The translations under genes were made by a program, and so were the position numbers. From positions 99,375 through 163,374 of the forward strand of contig JAFPYV010000009.1 in NCBI GenBank assembly GCA_017394375.1: a stretch of DNA of 64,000 bases. The letters are read 5' to 3'. The DNA is from a bacterium. Its GTDB lineage: Bacteria; Bacillota_I; Bacilli_A; Mycoplasmatales; Mycoplasmoidaceae. Under the pieces are notes generated by a model that saw only the letters and a program-made list of their open reading frames with translations, was not told where the DNA came from and did not search any database. This document shows, in pieces, positions 1 to 12,606 of the stretch. Position 1 is the stretch's first letter. Each line of letters begins with the position of its first letter.

Positions 1-2
1 TG

Positions 3-56
3 AAATCCAAACTGGCTACTTTTATTAAAAGCATCCCAGTGAGGGATAAAAATTAA
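3..56 (+). CDS. possible 3' end of an upstream gene
   Basis: The third frame is open from the window edge to a TAA at 54-56, giving a short basic tail that ends in VRDKN, 11 bases before the oppA start. The first frame is also open, to 90, overlapping oppA. The second stops at 28. Which frame is real cannot be decided here, so this is only a candidate for the end of a gene lying outside the window. Confidence 0.25.
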   Translation, partial: KSKLATFIKSIPVRDKN

Positions 57-67
57 GCAAAACGAAA

Positions 68-3000
68 ATGAAATCGAACCAGAAATTTAGCAAAAAATGG
101 AAGTGGTTCCTCATTGGTGGCGCGTGTGCAATCGTTGCTGCTGGAGGAATGTCCCTTGCCATTGCGTTAGCTAGTGAAAACAAATCCTTAAAATCATCTA
201 GTTCGTACTTTGTTGGACAAAATGCAGTTGATTTGCTATACAAAAATCTAAATCAAAATGGGTATGACAGTTTACCTGCACCAAATGATTTATCAGAATG
301 AACTAAATTTGCTGATAATTCAAATTTCCACTTAGTGAACTATAATGATCCTTCCCAATTATCTTCACTAGAAAATCAAGCGACTTTTAGTACTTATCGA
401 ATTAATCGAGATTCGATTAGTAATCTTGATCCTGATAATAAAAATTTATTAGCTCAAACTGCCAAAAACGCTGAACAATTATTAGGTAATCAACCAATCA
501 AGCTTGATTACAATACTTTGGATAGTGCTGCATTTTTTAACAGTAAAGTCGATCTTTTTACTGATTCTGTAATTAACTCTGTTAAAGATGCAACCAACAA
601 TAAAATCAATATTGTCCTTGTTCCTCGTTCTCCTACTACTGCTGCCGCCGAATATAACAACATGAACTGTGAACTTGGTTCATTGTTCTGGGAACCGGAC
701 TACAACGACGTTAGTGCCTGAATTGGTTATTTATTTTCCCAAAACGATGGTTGGTTAACTGGTAATTTATGGCCATGTTTGTGAGATTTATTAGCTGGAG
801 CTAATCCTGCTAATGGTCAATTTACTTATAATGGTCAAGCATTGCCTAACAGTAATCTTACTTATACCAATGCAGTTAATTTTGATACGCAACTAGAATA
901 TACAAATATGCGAAGACAAGCAATGGGTCTTGGTAATTTACCTGCTTGAGCAGTTAGTTTATACCAAACTTTGTACAATAATTTTCCAAATTCTATTGCT
1001 TGAAATACAAACTATGGTTGGTGGCCATTGCAATATAACAATAACGGCGAATCAGGTTTAATTCAATACGTTATTCAAAACTGATGTGCGAGTGTTGAAA
1101 ACACAGATGTTGTTATTAGTAGCAATAATATTCCTTATAATTTAAAAAACCCACTTGCACCTAGTTTTTATGACAATTTGTCAATTAGCGATGTGGGTTC
1201 TCAATATACTTCAACTGCTTCCTTAATTCCATTTATTTCCTGAATTGATGACCTTACTCCTTCGCTTCCTTTCTACTTAAATGGTGATAATTTAAGTGAA
1301 GTTCCTGCTCTATCTCAAAAAGGAATTTATCCACTATTTAATCCTGCTAACTCTTACATTAATGGTACTTATTTCATTAATAGAGATGGATTGCAATATT
1401 CATATGACAGTCCCTTTGTGTACTTTATTGCTGGCAGTGTTGTAAACTCCTTAAATTTTAACTATTTTGCTTCTGCTTTAGGATCACAAACTTTCCATGA
1501 AGATGCCAGTGGATTATTCTCAGGTTTATTAGGTTATGTACCTTATAATTTCTATAGTAATGAAACGGGTAGTAATCAATATAGTGCTGGTTATGGAATT
1601 ACTAACAAGAAAGATGCAGTAATTTTAAAAGCATTTGATGCCAATAACTTTGCCCTATATGAAACTCAATCCAACTTTGTTGGTGCTCACTATGCTAATA
1701 ATTCCATTGATCATGGTGACACACTGCAAGATGGTAAAAATGCAAAAATGGTGTTTATTTCCAATCCGGAAGTTACTTTAAATCCAAATGCTCCCCAAAC
1801 ATTACTAACGCAAAGTCAATATGAAGCAACAACAGCATATAAGAATCATGAAACATGAAGTTCTTATACCAACTATGAAAACTTTGTTAAATATCATGAA
1901 CTTACATTAACTGATGGCAATTTAGCTAGTGCCATCACCAAAACCGATGCTTATACGTTCTATTTAAACAAAAAAGTTAATTGAGTAAATGAACAAGGTA
2001 AAGTAGTAGGTACAATTGAACCTTCTGATTTCAACCAAAGTTTAACTTGAACTGCTGCTTCAATGTCTGATTATTCTTATGATGGAAATGGTAATGTTTT
2101 AGGAGAAGTAAACTCCGACTCTTACATGTTACAAGAAATTGGAATTGCTGGTAATAACTACAACCTTGGGGTTGGATCTGGCTTTTTCCAAACTGAAGAA
2201 TATGCACCAAATAGTGATCCAAACGGTGATACTTTTACTTATTTCCTAAGTCCAAATTCAATTACAAAAAAAGATGTTGCTAATGGTTGAAGCAAAGGAA
2301 CCCCAGTTTCTTATTTCCTAAGTATGTTAGGAACTCAAACTGGTTTCTTTACACCAATGCCAACTAATGTAAAAGCATTCCACTCTTTACCTGCTGGAAA
2401 TCCATGAACAAATCTTACCATGGCACAACTTACCCAAGATTTCATGGGTAATAGTCCAACCACTGGGGTTTGAAATGTTTCCCAAGAAATGGCTAAAGCA
2501 TTAGCAAGCAACAACAATGCTGAATTTAAGAAGTTATATAACCAAATGGCACAAAATCCAGCATACGTTTCACTTGTTGCCAACATGAATATTGCAGGTG
2601 AATCGGGGGTTTTATATCTTTATGGTAGTGCTACTAACCCAGTTAGTGGTCTTCCACAAATGAGTGGTAACCTTGAATTTAATGGTGGATACTTTGCAAA
2701 TGCAAACACTTTCACTAACTCTACTTTAAGAACTCAAATTATTCCTTCTTATTTTGATAATGCAATGGTAACTCCAGCGGGGGGATACATTTTAGGTCCT
2801 TCCAGTCAAAAAATTAACTACATCAAATATAAATGAAGTGGTAATATCACTAGAGAAGAATTACTTGTTCTTTATACTTCTAACCAAATTAGCATGGACT
2901 TTGATATTGATGCAAGTCAATTAAAAACTTTAACTTTAACTGGTAATCAAGCTTTATATTTTAGAGGAGTGGTTAGTGATACTCAATTAAATACTGTTAT

Positions 3001-3649
3001 TTATAATGCCCAAATCTATAATTTAACTTCGGATGCTGCTACTGGATTCTTCAACGTTCCATTAAGCACCGATGGTCAACCACTCATTCAAATTGATACA
3101 AATGCAAATGCAGTGGCTAATTATAATACCATGGATGATAATGGTCAAAGTTACACTGGTAAATATGGTTATCCATATCTTGATAAAGATGGAAATGTTC
3201 TTTACACCAACTCTGACCATGATCCATCATTAAAAAGTTATGATTCTAAATCCTATGAAAGCATTGTTGGAACGGTACTAAACCCATTTATTTATGGAAC
3301 CACTGGAGCTGCCATTAGGCAAGATATTAATGCCTTAGTTAACTGAACTGCAGTAGCTGATAACGCTGCATATCCATTAACTGCAGGTATTATTGCCAAT
3401 AATATTATTCCATACGGTAACTTTACTGGTAACTTTGAATATAAGTGTCCAACAACAAATCAACCAGTAGTTGTTCATACATTCTATCAATATGTTGCTG
3501 CTACCACTGGAGTTGGGCTACTAGGTGCCTCACTATATTGGACTTATGGTAAAAATAATTATTACTATGTGGAAAATCAATCAAAAGGAATTGATGATTA
3601 CACTCAATATGAATGAGACATGATCAATGCAATTAATAACTGGAGTTAA
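68..3649 (+). CDS. oppA: OppA-like oligopeptide-binding protein, membrane-anchored
   Basis: The frame encodes 1193 residues with many TGA-Trp codons. It begins with a basic stretch and a hydrophobic segment (about residues 13-34), then a long Asn/Thr/Tyr-rich extracellular part. Identification as the substrate-binding protein of the peptide importer rests mainly on position, 7 bases upstream of the permease and followed by both ATPases. The great size fits mycoplasma OppA proteins, which are much larger than those of other bacteria. There is no proper lipobox: the only nearby Cys (residue 20) sits inside the hydrophobic core after GGA, so the protein is probably held by an uncleaved N-terminal helix. 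The ATG at 68 has no clear ribosome binding site. A variable surface protein is a less likely alternative. Confidence 0.72.
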
Positions 3650-3656
3650 TTAGAGA

Positions 3657-6125
3657 ATGCTGAAATATACGATTTATCGGATTATTGCAGCCGTTCTAGC
3701 GATCATTGCTGCAATCGTCATCACATTCTTTGCAATGCACTTAATTCCGGGTATGCCTCAACCACCATCCGGAGCCAAAACCTTGGTTGCACGGCAAGAA
3801 TGATGAAGCCAAAATGGATTCCTGTACGAAATGGGTGTGGGGTACACGAACTCAGCTCAACAATTCGGGTGGTTCGTGTCCCACTTAAATAAACAATTTG
3901 GTGTTTATTTTGGATCGCAAGTGCCAGTAGTTACGTACTTTGATAACTCAATGTTAGTAACTATTGCGTATGCCTTACCTGCCTTTATTTTCTCTACTAT
4001 TTTTGGGGTAGGAATGGGGTATTATGCTGCCAAATATCAGGGAAAACTGGCGGACTCAATCATCAACATCATTGCGGTTGTTGTTTCGTCAATACCAGTC
4101 TTTGTTTTAGGTATTTTACTATTTGAATTAGCTGGGGTTATTCATTTACCAGCTGAATATGTTGCGTTTGCTCCTTCAAACTCAGCATTAAAATCATATG
4201 AATCTTTAATCTTACCAACGGTTGTTGTTACTTTAATGGGTCTTCCTTCTGTTGTCTTTATGTCCCGGAATGAATTCACCGAAATCTTTAAATCTGAATA
4301 TATTAAGACTGCTAGAGGTAAGGGATTATCTAATTTCCAAATTTTCCGTAAACATATTATCCGAAACGCTTTCATGCCAATTCTTTATGCTACTAGTGGT
4401 AACTTACTATTAATTTTCGGTGGTTCGATTATTATTCAAATGATCTTTAATATTGCTGGTAATGCTACTGGACAAGGGCTTGGTCAAATGTTAGCAGACG
4501 GTGTAACTGCTCACCAATACTACTTTGAATGTTTCAGTATTTTATTCTTCGGAGGTGTCTTCTTCTTATATGCCATCTTCCTAGACTGGATGTATGTATT
4601 GGTCGACCCACGGGTTACCTTACGTAGTGGTAGTGAATTATTAGGCTTTAAAGTTTGAAAAACTCGCCACAACTACAAATCAACTAATTTCATTGTTAAG
4701 AAATTAAACTTAAAGAGTGCCATCCAAAAGCGGAATTTAAACCATCGGGAAAAGGTTTACATGAAGATTATGGGGGATGAATCGATTCAATGGAATTCAT
4801 TAAACTACTTTAAGAATAGTGATTACTTAGTAACCCATGATTTAAATAATGGATCACCAGCATTTAACGATGTAAAAGAAGTTCAAGTTCCAAACACTGA
4901 AGTTCTTGCTGCTAATCCCCAACAAGAAGTTAACGCGTTACGTTTCCATATTAAAGACCTTGAACATCTAAACATTGATCCTGATATTGGTGAACCAACT
5001 AATAAAAAATATAACTTTAATGAAACCAAACTATTTAAACCAGTTGATTCATTAAAGATTGGTGGAGATAGTATTGGCGGTAGCAATGTTCCTACTTGAA
5101 TTAGTTCTTTACGCATCTTTGCCCACAACAAAGTCGCACTATTCTTTGCAGTAGTAATGATTGCATTGATTTTATTCTGTGGAATTTTTGCTTTTGCTAG
5201 TCCATACAGTGCATCTTCTGCTATTACTAATAGTGTAAGTATTTCTGTTTTACAATTCTTACCACCTCGCTTTCCTGGAATGTCCGTTCACTCAATAATT
5301 GAATATCACATTTATTCGTCGACGTTAGCTTATCACGAAGCACTCGCCGCGGGAATCGTCGATACGAGCAAGCCAGTGCTACACTATGCTGGTTCTAACT
5401 TGTATTACGTGTGAATTTATCCATATGCTCAATCAGGACTACAAAATGTTTTCCCAGTCCTTGGTACCAATAAGTATGGTATTGACTATTTAACCGAATT
5501 AAGTTATGCATTTAGCCGAGTTGTGCTATTTACTGTAGTGGTAATTTTAGGTTCAACTATATTAGGTTTAATATATGGGGGTATTCAAGGTTCATTTGCT
5601 GGATCAAATGCTGATATCATCATGCAATGAATTACCCAAATTATCCTTTCAGTTCCAACCCTACTATGAGTTATTATTTTCGGGGTATCATTTACTGGTG
5701 GTACTTTAACCTTATGAAATTTATCCTGGATTTTAATTATTATTACTTGACCAGGAATTGCTTCCATTACACGGTTATACGTTATCAAATATAAAGATTA
5801 TGAATTCGTGCAAGCTGCACGAATTATTGGAATGGGTCGGTTCCGCATCGTTATGACCCACTTATTACCAAACACCTTTGGTAAAGTAACTGTCTTTGCT
5901 TTAAACTCATTTGGTGGAATTATGCAATGACCTTCTTTCTTACTATTCATTGGTTTAACTTCTAGTTTTGGTATTAGTTTAAGTAATATTATTTTCGATG
6001 CTTATAGTACTTCGTCAATGCACTGGAATTTAATGCTTTCCGTCATGATGCTGTATGTATTCCCATATCTGGCATTCCAAGTTATTGCTAATGCAATCAA
6101 CGACTCACTTGATTCAAGGAACTAA
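3657..6125 (+). CDS. oppBC: OppB-OppC fused permease of the oligopeptide importer
   Basis: One uninterrupted frame of 822 residues holds both permeases. Residues 1-333 look like OppB: an N-terminal helix, then six-helix permease features and the coupling loop YIKTARGKGL. After a polar linker (about 335-480) comes OppC, with its first helix near 487-510 and the coupling loop YEFVQAARIIGMGR near 713. No TAA or TAG interrupts the frame between them. Both halves normally have cytoplasmic ends, so a fusion is topologically possible. An ATG at 4761 preceded by AAAGG could start a separate OppC by internal initiation. OppB and OppC are usually separate genes, so a sequencing error hiding a stop should be kept in mind. 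Confidence 0.88.
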
Positions 6126-6126
6126 C

Positions 6127-7380
6127 ATGACTAAAAAAGACGATTTAATTCTTTCGGTTAAACACCTCGTGGTTAAGTTTAAAACTAAAACGGGTGTAGT
6201 TAATGCAGTTCGGGATGTTTCATTTAGCATTTACCGGGGAGAAATTGTAGGATTAATTGGTGAATCAGGTAGTGGAAAGTCAGTAACTGTTAAATCAATT
6301 GTTCGTTTTAATGATAACGATACCCTAAATGCCCAAGAAATTAAACTTTGTGGAATTGATTTACTAAAATTAACTCGCAGTTGATTTAGTTTTAGAAAAT
6401 CAAAATATAACAATACCCGGCGGATGAAAAAAGTTCGGGGGGTATATGTAGCATATATTCCTCAAGACCCAATGACTTCTTTGAATCCTAGCATGAAGGT
6501 TGGTAAACAAATTTACGAAGCAATTAAGATTTCGCAAGCCCGGAAATACAAAATTGCGTTAAATAAATTGCATGAAGACCAACGAAATGGAGTTGGTAAA
6601 GATGTTGATTATCCAGCTTTAATTGCCAAATTAAAAAAAGAATATAAAGAAAATACTGATCCAGTTCATATTAAGAAACGGATTTTCCAATTACTTGAAT
6701 TTATTGGGATTAACGATATTGCTAACAACGTTAATAAATACCCTAATAGTTTCTCAGGAGGAATGCGTCAACGGATTGTAATTGCGATTACGATTGCGTG
6801 TGAACCAGACTTAATTATTGCTGATGAACCCACTACTGCACTGGACGTTATTGTTCAAGCCAAAGTTATTAGTTTGATTAAACGGTTAAGAGATGAATTA
6901 AATATTTCGATTATGTTCATTAGCCACAATATTGCTCTAGTTGCCAACCTTTGTGATTACATTTACGTAATGTATGCAGGTAAAATTATTGAACAAGGAA
7001 CCTTGCATGATATTTTCATTGAACCACGGCATCCTTATACTTGAGCATTAATTGAATCAATTCCTGATCCCCAAATTAAAGGCGATCTTGCGTTTATTCC
7101 TGGTACTCCACCAAACATGACTTTACCAGTCCACGGAGATGCATTTGCACCCCGTAATAAATACGCCTTAAAAATTGATTTTGAAAAAGAACCACCATTA
7201 TTTAAATTATCAAATACTCATAAAGCTGCAACTTGATTAGTTTATGATGATGCTCCTAAAATTCCAATTCCAGAAGGGGTTAAACAAAAAGTTGAAATTG
7301 CAAGAAAAGCAGTTTGATTAAAGATTAATGGTGAGGAAGAACAAAACCAACCATCTACTACAGAAAGAGACGACAAATAA
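6127..7380 (+). CDS. oppD: oligopeptide importer ATPase OppD
   Basis: This is a 417-residue ABC ATPase that drives peptide import together with OppF at the cytoplasmic face. The Walker A motif GESGSGKS lies near residue 43, the signature FSGGMRQR near 209 and Walker B LIIADEP just after, followed by the D-loop TALDV and the switch histidine in ISHN. The C-terminal part holds the family's peptide-ABC extension (EPRHPYTW, then IPGTPPNM). The ATG at 6127 follows the permease stop by one base, and the stop codon overlaps the oppF start. A moderate insert separates Walker A from the signature. Confidence 0.95.
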
Positions 7381-10163
7381 TGAGTAATAATAATGACATT
7401 AAAGAAGTCGAAGAACGGATCTCCTTACTTAGTTGAGTAGTAGATAACTTGGAAGAACTTAATAAAAAATTAAGTTTAAACTACAATCCTCAACAAGACG
7501 AAGCACAACTAGAAGAAGACAAGAAAGAAAAAAAGCCAATTCTTGATGTTGAAAATGTTCAAAAATATTATTACACTTCTAAAAAAGTATTGGACCAAAT
7601 CACTTTCAAAGTTTATCCTGGTGAATTCTTTGGAATTGTTGGAGAATCAGGTAGTGGTAAAAGTACTTTAGGAAAAATTATTATTCGAATTATTAGTAAC
7701 TCCGGAGGAACCATTAAGTTTGCTGATCGTTATATTTCAGCTAACAAATTAATGAAGAAAACCAAAAAATGATTATCCCAAAATATTCAAATGGTTTTCC
7801 AAAGCCCAATTAGTTCGTTAAACCCAAAGAAAAAAGTTCTTGATCTAATTAAGGAACCATTATTAAAATCGTCCTTAATTAGTGATAAAGTTGATCTTTT
7901 AATCAAAATTCATAACGTTTTAAATAATATCTTTGATACTAGAATTAAAGGATTATGTGAAGCATATAAAGCTGATTTCTATAAGAAATATTATTCAGTT
8001 TTATACTTTGCTTACTTCATGTTCTTGGCAAAGTACTCCATTTATGAACTATACTTGCATCCTGATAATGCAACAATGCAAAAATTTTATTATCGTTTAT
8101 CTCCATTATTACATCGTTATAGTAGCGATAAATATATTAACGAAGGTTTTTTAACTGTTCAATACAATGTTAAAGACATTGGTGATTTAAATTATTACCG
8201 CCCAGTTCAATTAGATGGTAGTCAACAAAAAGAATTATGAGATAAGTTTATTAAAGATCGTGCATTACTTGACTTTTATGATTTAAACTTAACCCAAACT
8301 ATTAGTTCACCAAAAGATTTCTTTGATTCACTAAGTGACGCAGATGATTTCATAATTAACGCAGTAAATGAACTTGATGAAAACATTAAAAATGTTTTAA
8401 ACGTGAGTGCTAAGTATTTCAGCAACGTAACTAACATCACCCAATTAATACTTCGCAAGATTCAGCGGATGGATCTTTATGATGAAGAAGTTAATTTGTA
8501 TAATGCGTATGTTAATTACACAAAATGTCATAATTTATATATCTTTAATGCTTTACATGACAAAATCACTAAAATCATTGATAAAAAACAAGCTTTATTA
8601 GATGATTTTGTGGAAGAATATAAAAATCACACTGGATATAATGCTAAAAGTATTTTGCACAGTTATTTAAGTGACTCCAAACAAGAAATTGCCAGTGCCC
8701 GTAGAGGGATTATTAACCACGAAAAGGATCCGTTCATGTATTTGTATTACAACATTCGGAGTGCTACATTGCAAGAACGATTTAACGTTATTAAAATGTT
8801 AAACCGATCTGATAACTTGACTGAAAGCCAAATCAGTTTCTTAATTCAACAAGTTTGGAACGGAATTAGGGGTAAATATCAACCCCTTTATGATGAACTA
8901 AGACAATTGCAAGATCTTGATAGTGATAAAAATGTTCCCAAAGAAGAAATTGCCATTAAAATTCAAGATTTATCCAAAAAACTCCACGACAAATGGGAAG
9001 AATACGGTCGGGAACTACCTGCAACTAAAAAAGCATTGGAATTTGCAGCAAAATGAGGTAAAGAAAATAATGAAATTTACCAACAAAATGTCGCTAATGT
9101 CCAACGTCAAACTGCAAAATTAAATCAACTTGATGATCAATTGCAAAAAGTATTATCTCAACGTCCTAATCATGAACAATTAAAGCAAGATGAAATTAAG
9201 GCGAAGGAAGAATACGATAAGGTAAGTGCTGATTTTGCAAGTAAGATTGATTACTTTGATAAAAGCGAAACTGATAATGCTAATAAATATGAAGAAGAAG
9301 CTAAGAACATTAAATCAATGAGTGATCCATTCTTAATTTCTTTAATGAATAGTGCTCGTAATTGCATGTGAAAATTGCCTTATACTTTGAAGCACAATGC
9401 TGTTCAATATCATGCTAACCGGGCAAACGCAATTCAAGACTTAATTTCTACCAAGAACAGTATTGGAAGTAGTTTTATTGAAGTACAAGAAATTTTAAAT
9501 AACATTAAAACTTATACTGAACTTTATACTACTAAAAATTTAAAACGAATTCGCCATAAACTAATTAAACACTTAACAAAGTTATATGTTTTTGATACCT
9601 TGGAAAGTGTTGGTTTAAAACAAGAACATGCCTTTAGATACATATATGAATTCTCAGGTGGTCAACGGCAACGGATTGCAATTGCTAGGGCATTAGTAAC
9701 AAAACCTAAACTAATTATTGCTGATGAACCTATTTCTGCACTGGACGTTTCCATTCAAGCCCAAGTTGTTAACATCATGAAGAATCTATCAAGAGAAAGA
9801 AACATTACCTTCTTGTTCATTGCCCATGACTTGAGTATGATTCACTATGCATGTGACCGAATGATTATTATTAATAAAGGTCACATTCTTGAAAAAGGAA
9901 ATACGAAAGAAATCTTTGAACACCCTGGTCACCCATACACTCGGACTTTACTAAAAGCTGTTCCTGAATTAAGCAACATTAATTTGAACCTTGCCAAAGA
10001 AAGCGAAAAAGTTGATCAACCTTATGGTAACTATAACCCAATTGATAACCCTACTTTCTACTCAATTCTTGGGGCAAAAGAACACTATGTCTTTGGGACA
10101 AAAGCACAAGTCCAAGAATGAAACCCAAAATGCAAAATTGAAACAGCCGGTCGCAAAGGTTAG
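7380..10163 (+). CDS. oppF: oligopeptide importer ATPase OppF with a very large insertion
   Basis: This 927-residue protein is the second ATPase of the peptide importer. Walker A GESGSGKST is near residue 88, the Q-loop MVFQSPISSLNP near 138, and the signature FSGGQRQR only near 757, with Walker B LIIADEPISALDV after it and the switch region IAHD. About 600 residues therefore sit inside the nucleotide-binding domain; they are rich in Lys, Asp, Asn and Glu and partly coiled-coil-like. Long insertions at this place are known from mycoplasma OppF. The start is the ATG inside TAATG at the end of oppD. The 3' end overlaps the next gene by 46 bases. Confidence 0.95.
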
Positions 10164-10660
10164 GAAATCACCGCACCTTTCATACTAGTCGCTCTCGTAT
10201 TAATTGAGGTGCCCCAACCAACTTTAAAAACCAGAACAAAAAAACCACCAAAGGGTGGTTTTTTTATGGTTTCTTGTGAATTTTATGGATCTGCATTTTT
10301 TTAATTGCTTACTTTAGACATAATGACCTTTTGTCATATTCTCAAATGCTTAAGAATGCATTTGTTATTCCAAGTGGAATTAACTTTGGAATTGTCTTAA
10401 TGTGATGAGCAGCAAGAAGTTTGATTTTTTCTTATTTAGGATTTATGTTCTATAAAATTTCGGAAGCATTAAAATTAAGAAAATTAAAACGTTTTCTCAA
10501 AATGGAACCTGATGATCCCTTGTTTGATAACATGGAATCATACAATGATTATCATGAATATTTGGAAATTAAAAAGAAGAACACTAAAGTTGCTTTTTGA
10601 GTAGGACTTGCTACTTTTACTATAGTCTTCATTATTACTTTGATTGTTGCTTTAGTTTAA
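10118..10660 (+). CDS. small membrane protein downstream of opp operon
   Basis: This 180-residue frame starts with MKPKMQNW inside the end of oppF. A polar, Arg/Asn-rich N-terminus of about 48 residues comes first, then three hydrophobic segments: near 50-65, near 82-110 and at the very C-terminus. A charged stretch (LRKLKRFLKMEPDD) lies between the second and third. It may belong to the DUF3899 type of small membrane proteins, but that is only an impression. A perfect hairpin plus T run lies within the coding part at 10241-10267, so expression may be attenuated, or the true start may lie after the hairpin. No ATG in this frame was found between the hairpin and the first membrane segment, which supports the early start. 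Confidence 0.62.
10241..10267 (+). terminator. hairpin plus T run after oppF
   Basis: AAAACCACC (10241-10249) pairs perfectly with GGTGGTTTT (10254-10262) around a 4-base loop, and the T run continues to 10265. It looks like a normal intrinsic terminator for the opp operon, yet it lies inside the open frame of the small membrane protein. Confidence 0.6.
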
Positions 10661-11097
10661 TAACTAGTAATGCTGCAGTTTTATTATCTATATCATTACT
10701 TTTTGATAAATTTAAATATCAAATAAAAACAAATTTAAAAATAAAACTTAGAAATCATTATAAATGCTAAGTTTTAGACTATCATAATAAGCATCAATTT
10801 TCATAATTGGTGCTTATTATTCACTAATCATGAAAAAATAAGATAAATTAAAAACAATAAACCTAATAAAATTAAGATTATTATCTGTATAATTAAAAAT
10901 AAATTTTTTGTTTAATTATTTTTATCTTTTCTAATTAAAATTTTAAATTTGTTGCATCATTTTATTTAAATCAAGTTATCACATTAGCAATAATTAATAT
11001 TGTGAACTTACATTAATTTATTTTTATTATTTTTTTACTTATCATAGTAATTAAAAATAGTTTAAATAGTAAATAGTACCAGGAATAAAGGAATTAT
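10661..11097. other. 437-base AT-rich spacer before rpoD
   Basis: No open frame worth reporting was seen. The stretch holds two hairpins (10743-10775 and 10784-10820) that close the upstream operon, then about 270 bases of very AT-rich DNA. A good ribosome binding site (AAAGGA) precedes the rpoD ATG. A promoter for rpoD must lie here, but no clear -35/-10 pair could be fixed. Confidence 0.6.
10743..10820. terminator. tandem hairpins, probable terminators
   Basis: AAAACTTAG (10743-10751) pairs with CTAAGTTTT (10767-10775). Nine bases later a 16-bp stem (10784-10799 with 10805-10820, one G-T pair) closes a 5-base loop. The second stem is strong but lacks a long T run. Confidence 0.55.
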
Positions 11098-12606
11098 ATG
11101 AGTACAACAAAAAAAACCGCAAAATCATTAAAAGAAAAAAATATTGTAAATAAAGCATCTAAAACTAAGCCAGTAAAATCAGTTTCTTCAACTTCATCAG
11201 CAATTGAACAAAAAGCAAAAAAGACAACAATGAATAAAGTTGCTGATTCAAAATCTTTAAAATCTAAATCATTGCCAACCAGTAAAAAAATTGTTAACAA
11301 GAATGTTGACAAGGGTGAAACAATTGTAATGACCCAAACTCCTGTCATTCAAATGACTGATACTATTAACACAGTTAACAATGCAGCTCAAACTAAAATC
11401 GTTAAACGCGGTAAAGGTAAACAACAACGCCGTAAAGATATTGTTTTTCAAAAGAAACCACATGCTCAAAAGTTTGATGAAAACGATTATGATGATGAAG
11501 AAAATGAAAATATCAGTAATGACGAAAATCAACCAGTGGTAAGTGCACGTTCACGACTTCACATTTATGAATCAAACCGGATTAAAAGAAGTAAACGAAC
11601 TGAAGCTGATGAAGATAATTCAATTGATCCTGAAGACATTGATGCACAATTTGAAGATGATGACGAAATCCATGCTTATAGACGCACTAGTATTTCAACC
11701 CAAGATAAAACTACCGATAGCATTAAATCTTTTCTTTCTACTTTAGGTGCAAGTAGAATGTTAAATGCAAAAAAGGAACAAGAATTAGCACGCTTATTGA
11801 AATCAGAAAATAAAGATGATCGTGAATATGCATTTAACCAATTTGTCACTTCCAATTTACGACTTGTAACTTCAATTGCTCGGAAATATTTAAACCGTGG
11901 TCTTGATCTTGAGGACTTAATTGAAGAAGGGGCGTTAGGTTTAATGAAAGCAATTAAAAAGTTTGATTATACTTTGGGTCATAAATTTAGTACCTATGCA
12001 ACTTGATGAATTAGACAAGCAATTACTAGAGCAATTGCTGACCAAGGCCGAATTATTCGGGTTCCAGTTCATATGGTAGAAATTATCAATAAAGTTATGA
12101 AAATGGAACGTACTTTATTACAACGTAACGGTAGGGAACCCACCATTAAAGAAATTTATGATGAACTTAAAGACACCGAAAAAAATTTAACTTTAAAGAA
12201 AATTAGTGAAATTAAAAAATTAAATATTGAACCAATTTCCCTTGATAAACCAGTTGGGAAGGATGAAGAAAGTCAATTCATTGATTTTGTGCGGGACGTT
12301 GATTCAGTAACACCTGAAAACTATACCAATAAGATTATGCTTAAAGAACAAATTGATAAATCATTAAAAAATAATCTTAGTGAAATCGAAGAAAAAATCA
12401 TTCGGTTGCGTTATGGTTTGCCTCTAAAGGACGATGATGGTAAAGAACATGAAAATCGAAAACCAATGAGTCACGAAGAAGTTGCTGAATTTTTAAATAT
12501 TACTAAAGAACAAGTAAAGCAATATGAAGCTAAAGCAATAAGACGCTTAAAACAACCAAGCAAAAATAAACGCTTACGTGAATTGTTTAATCATATTAAT
12601 GAATAA
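11098..12606 (+). CDS. rpoD: primary RNA polymerase sigma factor
   Basis: This is a 502-residue sigma-70 factor that directs RNA polymerase to promoters. The N-terminal ~210 residues are a Lys/Ser- and Asp/Glu-rich extension of low complexity. Core region 2 follows: [20 protein letters not shown], then [19 protein letters not shown] (the -10 recognising helix, with TGA coding both Trp). Region 4 ends the protein with [19 protein letters not shown], which binds the -35 element. The ATG at 11098 has AAAGGA 5 bases upstream. trmK overlaps its end by 8 bases; rpoD-trmK neighbourhood is common in Firmicutes. Confidence 0.97.

Noticed and set aside
3120..3180. Walker A-like GQSYTGKY in OppA (M. hominis OppA has ATPase motifs)
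   Set aside because: The Ser/Thr after GK is Tyr and no Walker B partner was recognised, so it is not a convincing nucleotide site.
4650..4770. Separate oppC gene starting at 4761
   Set aside because: An AAAGG-ATG is present, but OppB has no stop before it, so a fused frame is the direct reading. Internal initiation is kept as a possibility in the entry.
8403..9371. Independent genes within the long oppF region
   Set aside because: All pieces are in the same frame and joined through TGA-Trp codons, so they are parts of OppF.
9991..10188. 65-residue plus-strand frame across the end of oppF
   Set aside because: It is a shadow frame without a ribosome site and overlaps both oppF and the better-supported membrane protein.
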